Origin: Anoplopoma fimbria
Taxonomy: Eukaryota > Chordata > Actinopteri > Perciformes > Anoplopomatidae
Direction of reading: 5' to 3'
Assembly (NCBI RefSeq): GCF_027596085.1
Contig: NC_072465.1
Span: 11,894,857-11,958,856 of the forward strand
DNA: 64,000 bases
Below the pieces are notes generated by a model, which saw only the letters and a list, made by a program, of their open reading frames with translations, was not told the DNA's origin and searched no databases. Below are positions 46,801-57,585 of this stretch, piece by piece (positions within the stretch are counted from its first letter, which is position 1; the number at the start of each line of letters is the position of its first letter). A program made the position numbers and the translations under genes.

Positions 46801-49800
46801 CCGCACCAGCTGACTCCTTATTAATGCGCTCTCTTGACTCCTCAAGACACTTTGAAGAAATAGTCTTTTAGCATTCATCTTGGTGTAAGGTAACTTAAAG
46901 TAGGGTCACCTTAGAGTAAAATATCTTATGCTCTTCACCACAGACTGCACATGACCACACATTACTAAAGTATTCCTAGATGTAAATGTGTGATCTGTCG
47001 TTACCTCAATGTCTCTTTGTGTGCTGCAAATATTGTCTATTAACATCAAAAACTATTAGATTTTGATTAGCTAGCACAAAACAGTTAATGTTTTAAAGTC
47101 AACATGAAATTAACAAAAACACACTTTTAAATCAGATCCACTCTCATAATGTGCAATTATATTTAACAAAATATTAAAAAAATATATTAAATCAATTTTC
47201 TTACATTTTAATATCAAAACCCATAATTTTCTCTTCCTGTATCACAACGTATGACATGTGTTTACATAAGCTAGTACCAACCAATTTCAAACAAAAGTAT
47301 CATGACACCATCTATCAATATATCTGCACTTTAATGGATTTTAAGAACAAACACCTAAAAATAGCTCACAGTAAAAAACTTTGGTTACCATAGCGACAAT
47401 ACTGATGCTAACTAACACCAAGGCAAATTCCTATTATGTGAAAAAATGATGCTACTTAGCAATGAACCTGGGCTGATGTTTCCTGCAACTTTATCAGTTC
47501 ACTTTCACTGGTAAAACCAAGGTGATAAAGTGGCTAAGACTTTGATGGAAGACAAGTAGCTATTGTCGGAGAGAGATAATACACTCCAAGATTACATAAA
47601 ATAACGGACCTTGTCCATTTTTTTCTGATTTCAGATCCCCAGGATCATTATACCATCATCACATATTATGAATATGTCATCTAAGCATCTGTAGGATGGA
47701 TGGACATGTCTGTGTCTTTCTTACCCAGTCTGAAGGACGTGAAGTCCCCAACAAAGTCGACTCGGGGCTGAGTCCCCCGGGTCACCAGTTTCAGGGTCAG
47801 GTAGTTCCCTGTGGACAACACTGGCCGGGGCGGGCTCTTCCCACAAAGAGGGGGCCCGAGGGGAGGCGAGTTCCTGTCCCGTCCATCATAGAACTGAACG
47901 TATGAACCGGCGTGACACGGGTCCCCCGAGCTCTCACCAGAGGTGGGCTCCAGTCTGGGATTGAGAGGGGCGGAGCCACGGGGGGACTCTGGAAAGAGAG
48001 GGGCCGGGCTCAGAGGGGCCACTCGGAGCAGACTGTAGACCAGGAAGAAGCGGAAGTGGAACTGAACCTTGTCCTTAGCAGAGCTGGCCTGCATGGTGAG
48101 GTGGCAGTCGGTCGCCATGGTCACAAAGTAGTATTTCTTGGATTCCTGGTGCGAGTTGACGATCATGCCGTCGCCCCGGATCGTCTGGCCACAGAAGTCT
48201 ACCACGTTCACTGACAAGGCAAAGACACATGAGACAGATTCCTCAGAGACAAGTTGACAAATGGAGCATGTCAGTAATGATATGAGTCCAACTCCAAATA
48301 GACGGCTGTGTATGTTTGGATAAAAAAAAAAAAAAAAAAAAAGTTATATTTCTGATCACAAAATGGACTTGAGTGTTTTAGAGTCTCATTCTTGGCAGAG
48401 AACAGAAGACTGTTTTAAGGGTGTTTTGACATTGTAGTTGTGATTAAAAGAAAACAGTGTCCGTGTTTATTTACTTTTCACGTCATTTTAACTTATACGC
48501 AAGAGTTTTTTCTTCTTAAATAACCATCATTAACAGAAAGACGGCCCTTTAAGCCATCATGAGGCAAGTTTAACACATTACTATGGCGGCAGTAAAGGAA
48601 TCTCCAGAGGGTCAAATGTTTGCTTGGTCCAAACTATAAACACTTGGTACAAATGAATAATGAGACTAAACATTACACCAGTTTTACTACATGGCATCAA
48701 CCTTAATATACCTGATTTATCACATGGTGTTTACAAGAGGGCGGATTGTTCCATTGTCTTCGGGAATGTCCAACCATACAGGGGTATTGGAAGGAGATAA
48801 TAACAACCTTATCCATTACCACAAAAGAGGAGCTCCACTCAGCCCTAACGGTGTATTTTTGGATGCTTCCCAGTAAACGGCCAACTTGTTGTTGCATTTT
48901 CTGGCTATGGGGAAACTTACATGTTTAGTAAAAGTAAATTCATTACATTTCTGGAGGGGAAACATTTTGCTAATACTAATACAATTCATTTAAAATGTTT
49001 ATTTTCATTTTTAAATTTTGAGCACTTTGTTATTATTTAGTGTCGGATCATTTCTTTTTTCGTACTACTGTATGCCAGCAAGTATGACAGCAAAACATGC
49101 CTCACTTCCATTATATGTTCAGTGTGAAGTGTATGTTTTTATATGCTATAAAATGGGAAAAAATGTAATAAAAATATAGTCAAAAAAGAATAGGTTCAGT
49201 CTCTTTGTTTGTTACTATTCAATCACTGCAGCTCAACAGGGAAACGCTGCCCGGGAAACTAGTGACAGCCGGAAATCAAAAATCTAAAGCAAGTCCAGTT
49301 GCTTTTGACTTAATTTACGTATTTATATTTTATGTTTTATATATTCCTATTTCAAAGAAACAATACTTATATTACATATTTTGTATGTATTTTTTGAGCC
49401 AATGATTATATGTTCATCACATCTTTGTGTCAATTCCTTTTGCATGAGACAATCACAAAACCACCTTCATTTGCATTCACAAATATGAAAGCGATTTTTA
49501 AAACAATATCAAAAAAAAGTTAGCAAGAGGGAAGTAAAGAATGTTAAATTTAAAAGAAAGCAATAACCTGACAAAGATAAAATAAATATGTATATGCTAA
49601 AATAAAGGAGACATTAATCAAATATAATTCTAGGAGAGTCTGAGAGTTGTTTGACATACAGAGTTTGTCTTCAACACACTGGTGGATGTAGAACCTCACA
49701 CACATCAGCGTAAACCTGCTCAGCTAAATCATCCACAGGCTGGACCAGGACAGATGGGTGGGCAGATCCGGCTCCAGCAGCCCCCACCCAGCCACCCACC

Positions 49801-52430
49801 GCCCCTGCCTTTGGGCCACAGGCCAAATAATGAGAGAATTTACGACCACCCCTGGAGTTTATTAGCTCTGTTTCCCTGGGAGACAACTAGATCCTCCTGC
49901 ACTGACCTCCAGGAATGTCCCGAAGCCCGCTAGCCCCTGTTGGTGGGAAACAGCTCATCCCCTCTGCATCGCACAAGTAAACACAAAGCCTCGGGGGACA
50001 CTGTCCAAAACGTGGAGGACCAGAGGACACCAATCCCCTGTAAAGATTTTTTGCAGGCTGAAAATTCAACTCTTTAAAACACTGTCATTGTAAATGGAGT
50101 GCGTTTCAGAGAGCAAGGCCAGAGGGTGAAGGTGTGTGTGACACACTGTAGTAAGAAATGTGTCTGGGACGACATTGTGTGGAAAAGGGCAGCCGCACCA
50201 CTGTCCATCATGTGTTAGCCTAACACCGGTGACTCAACAAAGGCTAGCATTCTATCACTTTACACTGAAACGGATTCAGTCCTCTGTGGACCTACACACA
50301 TTATAATATATATAATAACTGGTCTCATGGGGCTGCAGCAGGGGGCTTTTATCATTTGGTATGGAATTCTATATCACTATATCTATACATATCATGATAG
50401 ATATATTTTTAGAAAATAAGAAAACTAAACCTTAATTTATATTGAAGGCTGCTGTGAAGCACCCAGGGAGAAACTCGGGGTCCGGGGTCTCACTCAAAGA
50501 CCCTTTGACATGAAGACAGGAGGAGCCAGGGATCGAACCAGCAACTCCGCCGCTGATCCACAGCTTCCCCTGTACAAATTAGTAATTGCATATAGACAAA
50601 AACACAGGACCATTTCTGTTAGGACTTACATTGTGTTTTGTGCACCTAGGGTCTTTCTCATTTCCTGATTTTATACCTCCTTTATTCCTTTCCTCGCTCC
50701 TAGAGATGCCTTATTTGAATTGGGATGTCCTTCAAGATGGAGCACTGAGATCGTACACAGATCACAAGGGAATCGAGGAGGCACAAAATCAGGAAATGAG
50801 AAACACCCTTGGCTTTGTTTTCAGGAAGCCCCCCCTTTAATTATCCAGATAGATGGGACCTGACCTGCAGGTGCAGAGACTCTCCTCACCACTTTGTTTA
50901 CTCTTCATTTTATTTAACGTTACATAATACAACATCTGCTCATTGATTTGCAACATGGCCCAAAGTGGTCTTATGCATATTAAAGCGTGACCTCAATATA
51001 AACACTACAGAAAGTAATTTTGTTATTCTTAACACTTAGTAGCTGATCAAACCACTTGATCAATAACTTCAACATCATTCGATCCTATAGCCATATCAGT
51101 AACATCAAATAACTTTTGATCAAACAAATGAATAAAAACATAGTTAGTTTTACGGGGCCATACAATCAGCTCCATAACTACAAATCACAGACTTTACACA
51201 GCAGCTATCCACTTTACTAACCATACTCTTCTGTTCCAGGGGCCCCTTGGTTTCCACTCATTTCCATGAGATATGGAAATATATTAACATACTATGAATG
51301 TTGCTCGAGCTAGTGATCCATAATAGTGAACTTCAAGCATGCATTTATTTTTGTTGAAATTCCAATGCAAAGAAGTCTTTTCAATCTGCATTTGAGGGAA
51401 GACATCCCAGACAAAAACATAGTTTTTCATGTAATGGGTCGATTTTGTGATTTTTGGCTTTTTTTAGGGTTGTCTTCAACCATAGAAATCTTATAAAAAG
51501 ATTTATAATACAAAATATAATTGTGTCAATATAAGTTTGTATCCTAATCTCCTGTAGTGTCTACAAAATGTAGGTCAATTTAAAAAACATATCTTTAAAA
51601 GCTGTTTTCCTCTAAATGAGAAATCTCCACTTCAGTAGCTCTGACATGCACCAAACTTTAGTTTCATTCCTCTTTATATTCTACAGGTTTTAACAGAGGG
51701 GTTTGTTCATACAACATTCATAGTCTACAAATATGGAATATAAATATGTACAACATTGTTTTCAAAAAACATGGTGAATTTTTTTTTATGCCTGTTGACA
51801 GTGGCACATAGAGATAAATATAAATAAATAAAGTCCCTTGACTTTGACTCTAATATGTCAAGATATTGAAAGAAGAATTCCGAACCTGGCTTTATCCAAC
51901 GTTCACATTTATATTGGAAATGTAAGGAAATTAGCAGATATTTCATAAGATAATGCCCCATGTTCATATTTAAAAATATTATTTTCAGAAAACATACTAC
52001 AAATAAATAATTGTCTTAGTGTAAGTAATCAACTGGGGAAGTTTAGTGGAGATATCTATTTATTTATTTTTTTACACTCTTCACCCGTAGTGTCTCCCCT
52101 TATTCTGTATCACAAAACAATTTGACATCACATCTCATGAGTTCTGCATGATTAGAAACAAAGTGTGTAAAGTTTGGAATAAACCTTTTGCATCACAGAA
52201 ACATTACTTCGGTCAAATTAAGTAAATCCTTTTCCCTTGTGTCAGAAATAAGTTGCACATTTTGGTTACAGTTATTACAGTATTTCGTGCGGTTCCAGCG
52301 TCATCCATCAGTGAGTGAGGAGCGTGTCCGAGGTCTTACCGGTCTCAATGGCCGAGCTGCGGAGGGCCATGAAGCCGAGCAGGAGGAGCAGCCTGAGCGG
52401 CCGCCGCCGGCAGCTCTCCGCCTCCATCAT
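40810..52430 (-). CDS. ldlrad2: LDL receptor class A domain-containing protein 2
   Basis: A predicted single-pass membrane protein with no established ligand. Five exons (transcript order) are 52430-52340, 48210-47725, 44772-44623, 44416-44279 and 41114-40810, all GT-AG and in phase. They total 1170 nt, or 389 residues. Two ATGs (52430, 52427) are adjacent. Residues 1-27 are a signal peptide (PLRLLLLLGFMALRSSA). A CUB-like domain spans about 33-190 (DFCGQTIRGDG, FHFRFFLVYSLL, GSYVQFYDG, TRGTQPRVDFVGDFTSF). An LDL-A module lies at about 197-242, with its calcium-site motif DNCGDGSDLEE. A proline-rich stalk follows (PPPIATPPPP), then a transmembrane helix (about 294-317, LLVLYIILGVVAGGVVL) and a roughly 70-residue cytoplasmic tail rich in cysteine (CWCCW, CCNSACASCQLC). 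CUB-LDLa order and wording fit vertebrate LDLRAD2. The protein is longer than the 272-residue human form as I remember it. Confidence 0.93.
42595..42727 (+). mobile_element. 3' tail fragment of a non-LTR retrotransposon
   Basis: The piece tttccctgctgcgggacta, then ataaaggattatcttatctt, ends in short TTATC repeats, a common fish LINE 3' terminus. It lies in the ldlrad2 intron between exons 4 and 5. No reverse transcriptase frame is attached, so it is a 5'-truncated copy. Confidence 0.55.
42862..43305 (+). mobile_element. MITE-like element, left-truncated copy
   Basis: Matches the core and right end of the element at 9389-9969 in the same orientation (ggttaagtttaggcaacaaa, aaaaagatcatggttt, agtcaacgtttacttttagt, aatgtacaatgcc, ttcctggcgactgggctg). 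The left inverted end is missing. It lies in the same ldlrad2 intron. Confidence 0.75.
45072..45590 (-). repeat. Interspersed repeat family A, copy 3
   Basis: The inverted counterpart of 18225-18690 and 37335-37875. It starts with tccatcagggggcgactcct and runs through ttgatttattccctcagtaa and ttagggcggggctacacagt. It lies in the ldlrad2 intron between exons 2 and 3. Confidence 0.8.
46100..46470 (-). repeat. Interspersed repeat family C, copy 2
   Basis: Inverted relative to 14088-14330 (tttggggtttataccattta, ttaaacagatttgg, cacatcaagacaccaagacc, tcgaggaacacc). This copy extends further, to about 46470 (aagtggccatgtctgcaaag). It lies in an ldlrad2 intron. Confidence 0.75.
48715..49190 (+). mobile_element. 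Probable L1-type LINE 3' fragment
   Basis: The frame 48746-48928 reads FHCLRECPTIQGYWKEI and continues about 40 residues. This resembles the C-terminal end of L1 ORF2 proteins, where an HxxxxCP-x3-FW-like motif follows the reverse transcriptase. An AT-rich 3' segment with ataaaaatatagtcaaaaaa closes near 49190. It is inserted in ldlrad2 intron 1. The call rests on one short motif. Confidence 0.45.
50448..50576 (-). mobile_element. tRNA-derived SINE fragment
   Basis: Read on the minus strand, it contains a polymerase III B-box ggttcgatccc (50529-50539), followed by tggctcctcctgtcttcatg, cccggaccccgagttt and a gcttcacagcagc end. This order is that of tRNA-derived SINEs common in teleosts. It is not a functional tRNA gene, since no cloverleaf can be folded around the B-box. 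It lies in ldlrad2 intron 1. Confidence 0.65.
51480..52105 (+). repeat. Interspersed repeat family D, copy 2
   Basis: Shares atctttaaaagctgttttcc, tccacttcagtagctctgac, gcaccaaactt and taagtaatcaactggggaag with 6836-7262 in the same orientation. It lies in ldlrad2 intron 1, next to the first exon. Confidence 0.75.
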
Positions 52431-52690
52431 CACCGGGCTGAGGCAGGAGGAGAGCTCACGGAGGAGACACCGGAGTCATTCCACCTGCTGCGCGTCAGCG
52501 TGTCGTACGCGGACAGTGAAGGGGTCGATCCGGAGGGTGTGGTTTCTAGCTGTGAGTCGAGGCCAAGCGCTCTGCTCTTCATCATAAAAGCCTCCTCTTC
52601 TGGCTTTTATTCCAGCCGAACCTCCTATCGGATCCCCGTCCGTTCACGTGTCCAGTCCTCTCCATGACAACGCCCAACCAATCAGCTGTC
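52431..52690 (-). promoter_or_regulatory. ldlrad2: ldlrad2 promoter region (CpG-rich)
   Basis: The region around the first exon is clearly richer in G, C and CpG than its surroundings. A TATA-like AATAAAAGC lies on the minus strand at about 52604-52612, 175 bases before the ATG. The frames 52188-52667 and 52315-52587 on the plus strand are shadows of this GC-rich patch. The start site is not known. Confidence 0.4.
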
Positions 52691-53099
52691 AAGCCAGGAA
52701 TAAACAAAAGTTCCCCCTCCTGATGTAAACTTCCACAACTGTGTCCATGGTTAGTGATCTTGCATGCCCTGTATGTTCCTAAGCATTTATTGAGATCTAC
52801 TGGTTCTTAATATAATTTAATATTATTAAATATGTTTTCTAACTTTGTATTTTGGTTAGTTTAGAATGAGCCTTCAATATCTACATCATGGATGTATAGA
52901 GAGAATTGGATACACCATGTTCATTCTTATAAAAAGTTAGACTTCTGAGCATAAAATTTAGATACAATGATGCCCAGATCTTGGGCCCATAGAGCAAGAG
53001 CGTTTCCTTTAGCCCCGCCCCCAGCTCATTCACACAAGTGGAGGAAGGAAAACAACTCTGGACTCTTTAACTAAAACAAAAAAAAAAAAAAAGATCTGC

Positions 53100-53455
53100 T
53101 GATTCACAGACGTCTCTGTCCCAATGTGTTTCAATGGGAACATATTTTTTTGGGCCCCATGACATCACGTGACAGACCCTGGAGTTAATTTCCACTCTAT
53201 GGACACTATGTAAATAAGCTTCAAAGCATGGCGTCTCTTCTTGGGGGATTGAGCTACATACCGCCATGTTTCTACAGTAGCCCAGAATGGACAAAGCAAA
53301 CACTGGCTATATATAGGGTCGTTTGTGTTTTCTTGCTGTCGCATCACCCACCGTAGTTCTACTACATGTTTGGCACATGGGATAAGTTTCAGTTGGTTGC
53401 AATCTGAAACCTCACCGCTAGATGCCACCAGATCCTTCACACTGGCCCTTTAATG
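53100..53455 (-). repeat. Interspersed repeat family B
   Basis: On the minus strand it begins ttaaagggccagtgtgaagg, atctggtggcatctagcggt, continues cattctgggctactgtagaa and ends near a gggcccaaaaaaatatg segment beside an A-rich run (53079-53093). The left 180 bases match 18042-18225. It lies upstream of ldlrad2. Confidence 0.7.
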
Positions 53456-53827
53456 CCTCTCAACTGATCACTTCAACATATATATCCCACTGTATGAATC
53501 TGTCTACAAACAATTTTTTTTTGAAAACATCAGAAAACATTCACATGAAGCAATAAACAGCAGGGAATAATCTGGACTATTTCTTTTCTGCAGTATATGT
53601 GTTCATGTTGATGAAGGAACATGTCACCCAGTGCAACAGAGAAGCTCGCTGATGTGTTTTTAATCTCTATGGCACAGAGGAAGATGTATCAGACTTGGAT
53701 TCACTCACAATATTTAACGTTAGTAGATACATTTGTTGTAGGTTTGGGTCTTTTCGTGGGATTTTTGAGACAGTAGGAAAAAACCATTACCAGACATCAA
53801 TTTAAACGAGCATCTGGTGGCCGGGCC

Positions 53828-54766
53828 TTGGCACATGGGGCCCGGCCGGGCCCAGCCCGAAAAAGCTACATCGTGCCGCCACCCTGTGGGCCCACCACCC
53901 GCAGGGATAGGCATTGGGGTCGGGTGCAATGTGAGCTGGGCGGCAGGCTGGGGCGGAAACCTGGGCGTGCTGACCCCCGGCATCACAGACTAGCTCTAGG
54001 GACGTGGAATGTTACCTCTCTGGCGGGGAAGGAACCGGAGCTGGTGCGGGAGGTGGAATGCTACCAGCTAGATATAGTTGGGCTCACCTCCACGCATAGC
54101 ACCGGTTCTGGAACCAAACTCCTGGAGAGGGGCTGGACTTTTTCCTTTTCCGGAGTTGCCCAGGGTGAGAGGTGCCGGGCGGGTGTGGGGATACTCACAA
54201 GCCCCCGGCTGAGCGCCGCTGTTCTGGAGTTCTCCCTGGAGAACGAGAGGGTCGCCTCTCTGCGACTGGGAATCGCAGGAGGAAAGTCTCTGACTGTTGT
54301 TTGTGCCTATGCACCAAACGGCAGTTCGGAGTACGCAGCCTTCTTGGAGTCCTTGGGTGGTGTTCTGGAAAGGGCGCCGACTGGGGACTCCATAGTTCTT
54401 CTGGGAGACTTCAACGCTCACGTGGGTAACGATGGAGAAACCTGGAGGGGTGTGATTGGGAGGAACGGCCTGCCCGATCTGAACCCGAGTGGTGCTTTGT
54501 TGTTGGACTTCTGTGCTAGTCATGGACTGTCCATAACAAACACCATGTTTGAGCATAGGGAGGTTCATAAGTGTACTTGGTACCAGAACACCCTAGGCCA
54601 AAGGTCTATGATTGACTTTGTAGTTGTGTCATCAGACCTGCGGCCGTATGTCTTGGACACTCGGGTGAAGAGAGGAGCAGAGCTGTCAACTGATCACCAC
54701 CTGGTGGTGAGTTGGATCAGGTGGCGGGGAGGCTGCCGGACAGACCCGGTAAACCCAAACGTGTAG
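53828..54766 (+). pseudogene. Endonuclease part of the Rex3-like element
   Basis: A 312-residue open stretch. From residue 55 it shows [11 protein letters not shown], then [18 protein letters not shown], and [10 protein letters not shown] near the end. These are the signature blocks of the endonuclease/exonuclease/phosphatase fold used by RTE elements to nick target DNA. The frame stops at 54766. A second frame that overlaps it from 54712 carries the next part, so an indel lies in or near 54712-54766. Confidence 0.88.
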
Positions 54767-56898
54767 TGAGGGTTAACTGGGAACGTCTGGCTGAGGATCC
54801 TGTCCGCAAGGTCTTCAACTCCCACCTCCGGAACAATTTCTCGTGCATCCCGGGGGAGGCTGGGGACATGGAACCCGAGTGGGCCATGTTCAAATCCTCC
54901 ATTGTGGAAGCTGCTGCTAGGAGTTGTGGTCGGAAGGCGATCGGTGCCTGTCGTGGCGGCAATCCAAGAACCCGCTGGTGGACACCAGTAGTGAAGGAGG
55001 CCGTCAAGCTGAAGAAGGAGGCCTTTCGGGCTTGGTTGGCCGAGGGGTCTCCTGAATCAGCAGGCAGGTACCGGTTGGCCAGAAGGACTGCAGCTGCGGC
55101 GGTTGCTGAGGCAAAAACCCGGGTGTGGGAGGAGTTCGGCGAGGCCATGGAGAAGGACTTTCGAATGGCCTCAAGGAAGTTCTGGCAAACCGTGAGACGA
55201 CTCAGAAAGGGGAAACAGGGCTTTTCTCAGGCTGTGCTCAGCAGGGGGGGGAGAACTGCAGACCCGGACTGGGGATATTGTCGAGCGGTGGAAAGAACAC
55301 TTTGAGGAACTCCTGAACCCGACCAACACGTCCTCTGTGGAAGAGGCAGAGTCTGAAGACTCAGGGGAAGTCTCGTCCATATGCCTGGCGGAGGTCGTTG
55401 AGGTAGTTAAAAAGCTCTTCAGCGGCAAAGCGCCAGGAGTGGATGAGATTCGACCGGAGATGCTAAAGGCTCTGGACATTGTTGGGCTGTCTTGGTTGAC
55501 ACGTCTCTTCACTGTCGCGTGGAAGTCGGGTACAGTGCCTGTGGAGTGGCAGACCGGGGTGGTGGTTCCCATTTTCAAAAGGGGGACCGGAGAGTGTGCT
55601 CCAATTATAGGGGTATCACACTGCTCAGCCTCCCCGGGAAAGTTTACTCCAGGGTGCTGGAAAGGAGGCTCCGTCCGATTGTCGAACCTCAGATTCAGGA
55701 GGAGCAATGAGGATTCCGTCCTGGACGTGGAACAGCGGACCAACTCTTTACCCTTGCAGGTCTGTTGGAGGGTGCATGGGAGTTTGCTCATCCAGTCTAC
55801 ATGTGTTTTGTGGACTTGGAGAAGGCCTTCGACCGTGTCCCTCGGGGAGTCCTGTGGGGGGTACTGCGGGAATATGGGGTACCTGGTTCGTTACTACGAG
55901 CCATTCGGTCCTTGTATGACCAAAGTGAGAGCTGTGTCCGGCACAAAGTCGAGCTTGTTCCCAGTGCGTGTTGGCCTCCGCCAGGGCTGCCCATTGTCAC
56001 CAATCCTGTTTGTGATTTTCATGGACAGGATTTCAAGGCGCAGCCGGGGGAGGAGAGTTTCCGGTTTGGGGACCTCAGAATCGCATCCCTGCTTTTTGCA
56101 GATGATGTGGTTCTGTTGACTTCTTCAGAACGTGACCTTCAGCATGCACTGGGGCGGTTCACAGCCGAGTGTGAAGCGGTCGGGATGAGAGTCAGTACCT
56201 CCAAGTCTGAGGCCATGGTTCTCTTCCGGAAAACGGTGGATTGCACCCTCTGGGTTGGGAGTGAATCACTGCCCCAAGCGAGGGAGTTCAAGTATCTCGG
56301 GATCTTATTCACGAGTGAGGGTAAAATTGAGCGGGAGATGGACAGGCGGTTCGGTGCAGCGTCAGCAGTGATGCGGGCGTTGTACCGGACCGTTTTGGTG
56401 AAGAAGGAGCTGAGCCGAAAGGCAAAGCTCTCGATTTACCAGTCCATCTACGTTCCAACCCTCACCTATGGTCATGAGCTTTGGGTAGTGACCGAAAGAA
56501 TGAGATCGCGAATACAAGCGGCCGAAATGAGCTTCCTTCGTAGGGTGGCTGGGCTCAGCCTTAGAGATAGGGTGAGGAGCTCAGACATCCGGAGGGAGCT
56601 CGGAGTAGAGCCGCTGCTCCTTCGCGTCTGAAATCTCTTTAACGAAAGGGGCCAGCTGAGGTGGCTCGGGCATCTGATCAGGATGCCTCCTGGACGCCTC
56701 CCTTTAGAGGTTTTCCAGGCACGTCCAACTGGTAAGAGGCCCCGGGGTAGACCCAGAACACGCTGGAGAGATTATATATCTCGTCTGGCCTGGGAACGCC
56801 TCGGGGTTCCCCAGGAGGAGCTGGAAAGTGTTGCTGGGGAGAAGGACGTCTGGAGGACCCTCCTTAGCTTGCTGCCCCCGCGACCCGGCCCCGGATAA
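54712..56898 (+). pseudogene. Reverse-transcriptase part of the Rex3-like element (frameshifted)
   Basis: The reading passes through frames at 54712-55305 (linker), 55337 onward (GVDEIRPEMLKAL), 55492-55710 (NYRGITLLSLPGKVYSRVLE), 55765-56631 (FVDLEKAFDRVP, FADDVVLL, YLGILFTSEG) and, after a stop at 56629-56631, 56683-56898. The block LRQGCPLSPILFVIF appears in yet another frame near 55970-56020. These are RT motifs in the right order but in different frames, showing several indels and at least one stop. Confidence 0.88.
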
Positions 56899-57493
56899 GC
56901 GGAAGGAGATGGATGGATGGATGGATGGATGGATTTTAAATCAGTCTGATTGGGTGGGCTACGACTTCCAAACAGATGTTTTCAAGATTAAAATATCTTC
57001 ACTTTTGAGAAGTCAGAAGGATTCGTGAGGCTGTGACCAACCTGCTTCTACGATGCATTTTGTGAAGGGGAAACTAGTGACTTAATTTCGGACACAAAAC
57101 AAAAAAGTTGTGACTTAAATTTGTATTCAGACAGTGATGATAATAAGGAGTGAGTGTTCAGCCTGGGTTCAGATAAAACTGTTCAAACTATCTGCCTGTT
57201 TTAAGTTTTGTTCTTCTGAAGCTCTCGATAAACCAACCTGACATTTATCTGACAGCTGAGCTGTAGCTTTAAAGGGTCAGTTCATCCTAATAAACGACAC
57301 ATTTATTTACTCACCTTAGTGTCCCTACCATCTAGATTCCTTTGATGACGTTGAGATGAGATTGGTGCCTCCACCCCAACATTATAATTTAATGAGCAGA
57401 CTGGAATATTGTTGGTGCTGTTCACATCAATCAGTTACTTTAATTTAATAGAAACTCTGGATAATCTAGTGACTTCACTATCTACTTTATAGC

Positions 57494-57585
57494 ATCACAG
57501 AGGACTGAGAGGTAGACCTCATCCTGGATGGGTCACCAGTCCATCACAGAGGACTGAGAGGTAGACCTCATCCCGGACGGGTCAA
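57494..57585. repeat. 49-bp tandem duplication
   Basis: atcacagaggactgagaggt starts at 57494 and again at 57543. The two units differ at only a few positions. There is no gene here. Confidence 0.9.

Larger units (their letters stand above)
53815..56934 (+). mobile_element. Rex3-like RTE retrotransposon, nearly full length, inactive
   Basis: About 3.1 kb with a GC-rich start (ggtggccgggccttggcaca), an apurinic-type endonuclease, a reverse transcriptase with the FADDVVLL catalytic motif, a very short 3' UTR and a tail of GATG units (56907-56934). RTE-clade domain order, a tiny 3' UTR and GATG repeats are the published marks of fish Rex3. The coding sequence is broken into at least four overlapping frames, so this copy cannot make its protein. 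Its base composition is far more GC-rich than the flanks. No clear target-site duplication was found by eye. Confidence 0.92.

Noticed and set aside
50529..50539. Possible tRNA gene from a B-box
   Set aside because: Only the B-box and the SINE body are present; no cloverleaf stems can be drawn.
54068..55791. Minus-strand frames of 143-206 codons
   Set aside because: Antisense shadows of the GC-rich Rex3-like coding region.
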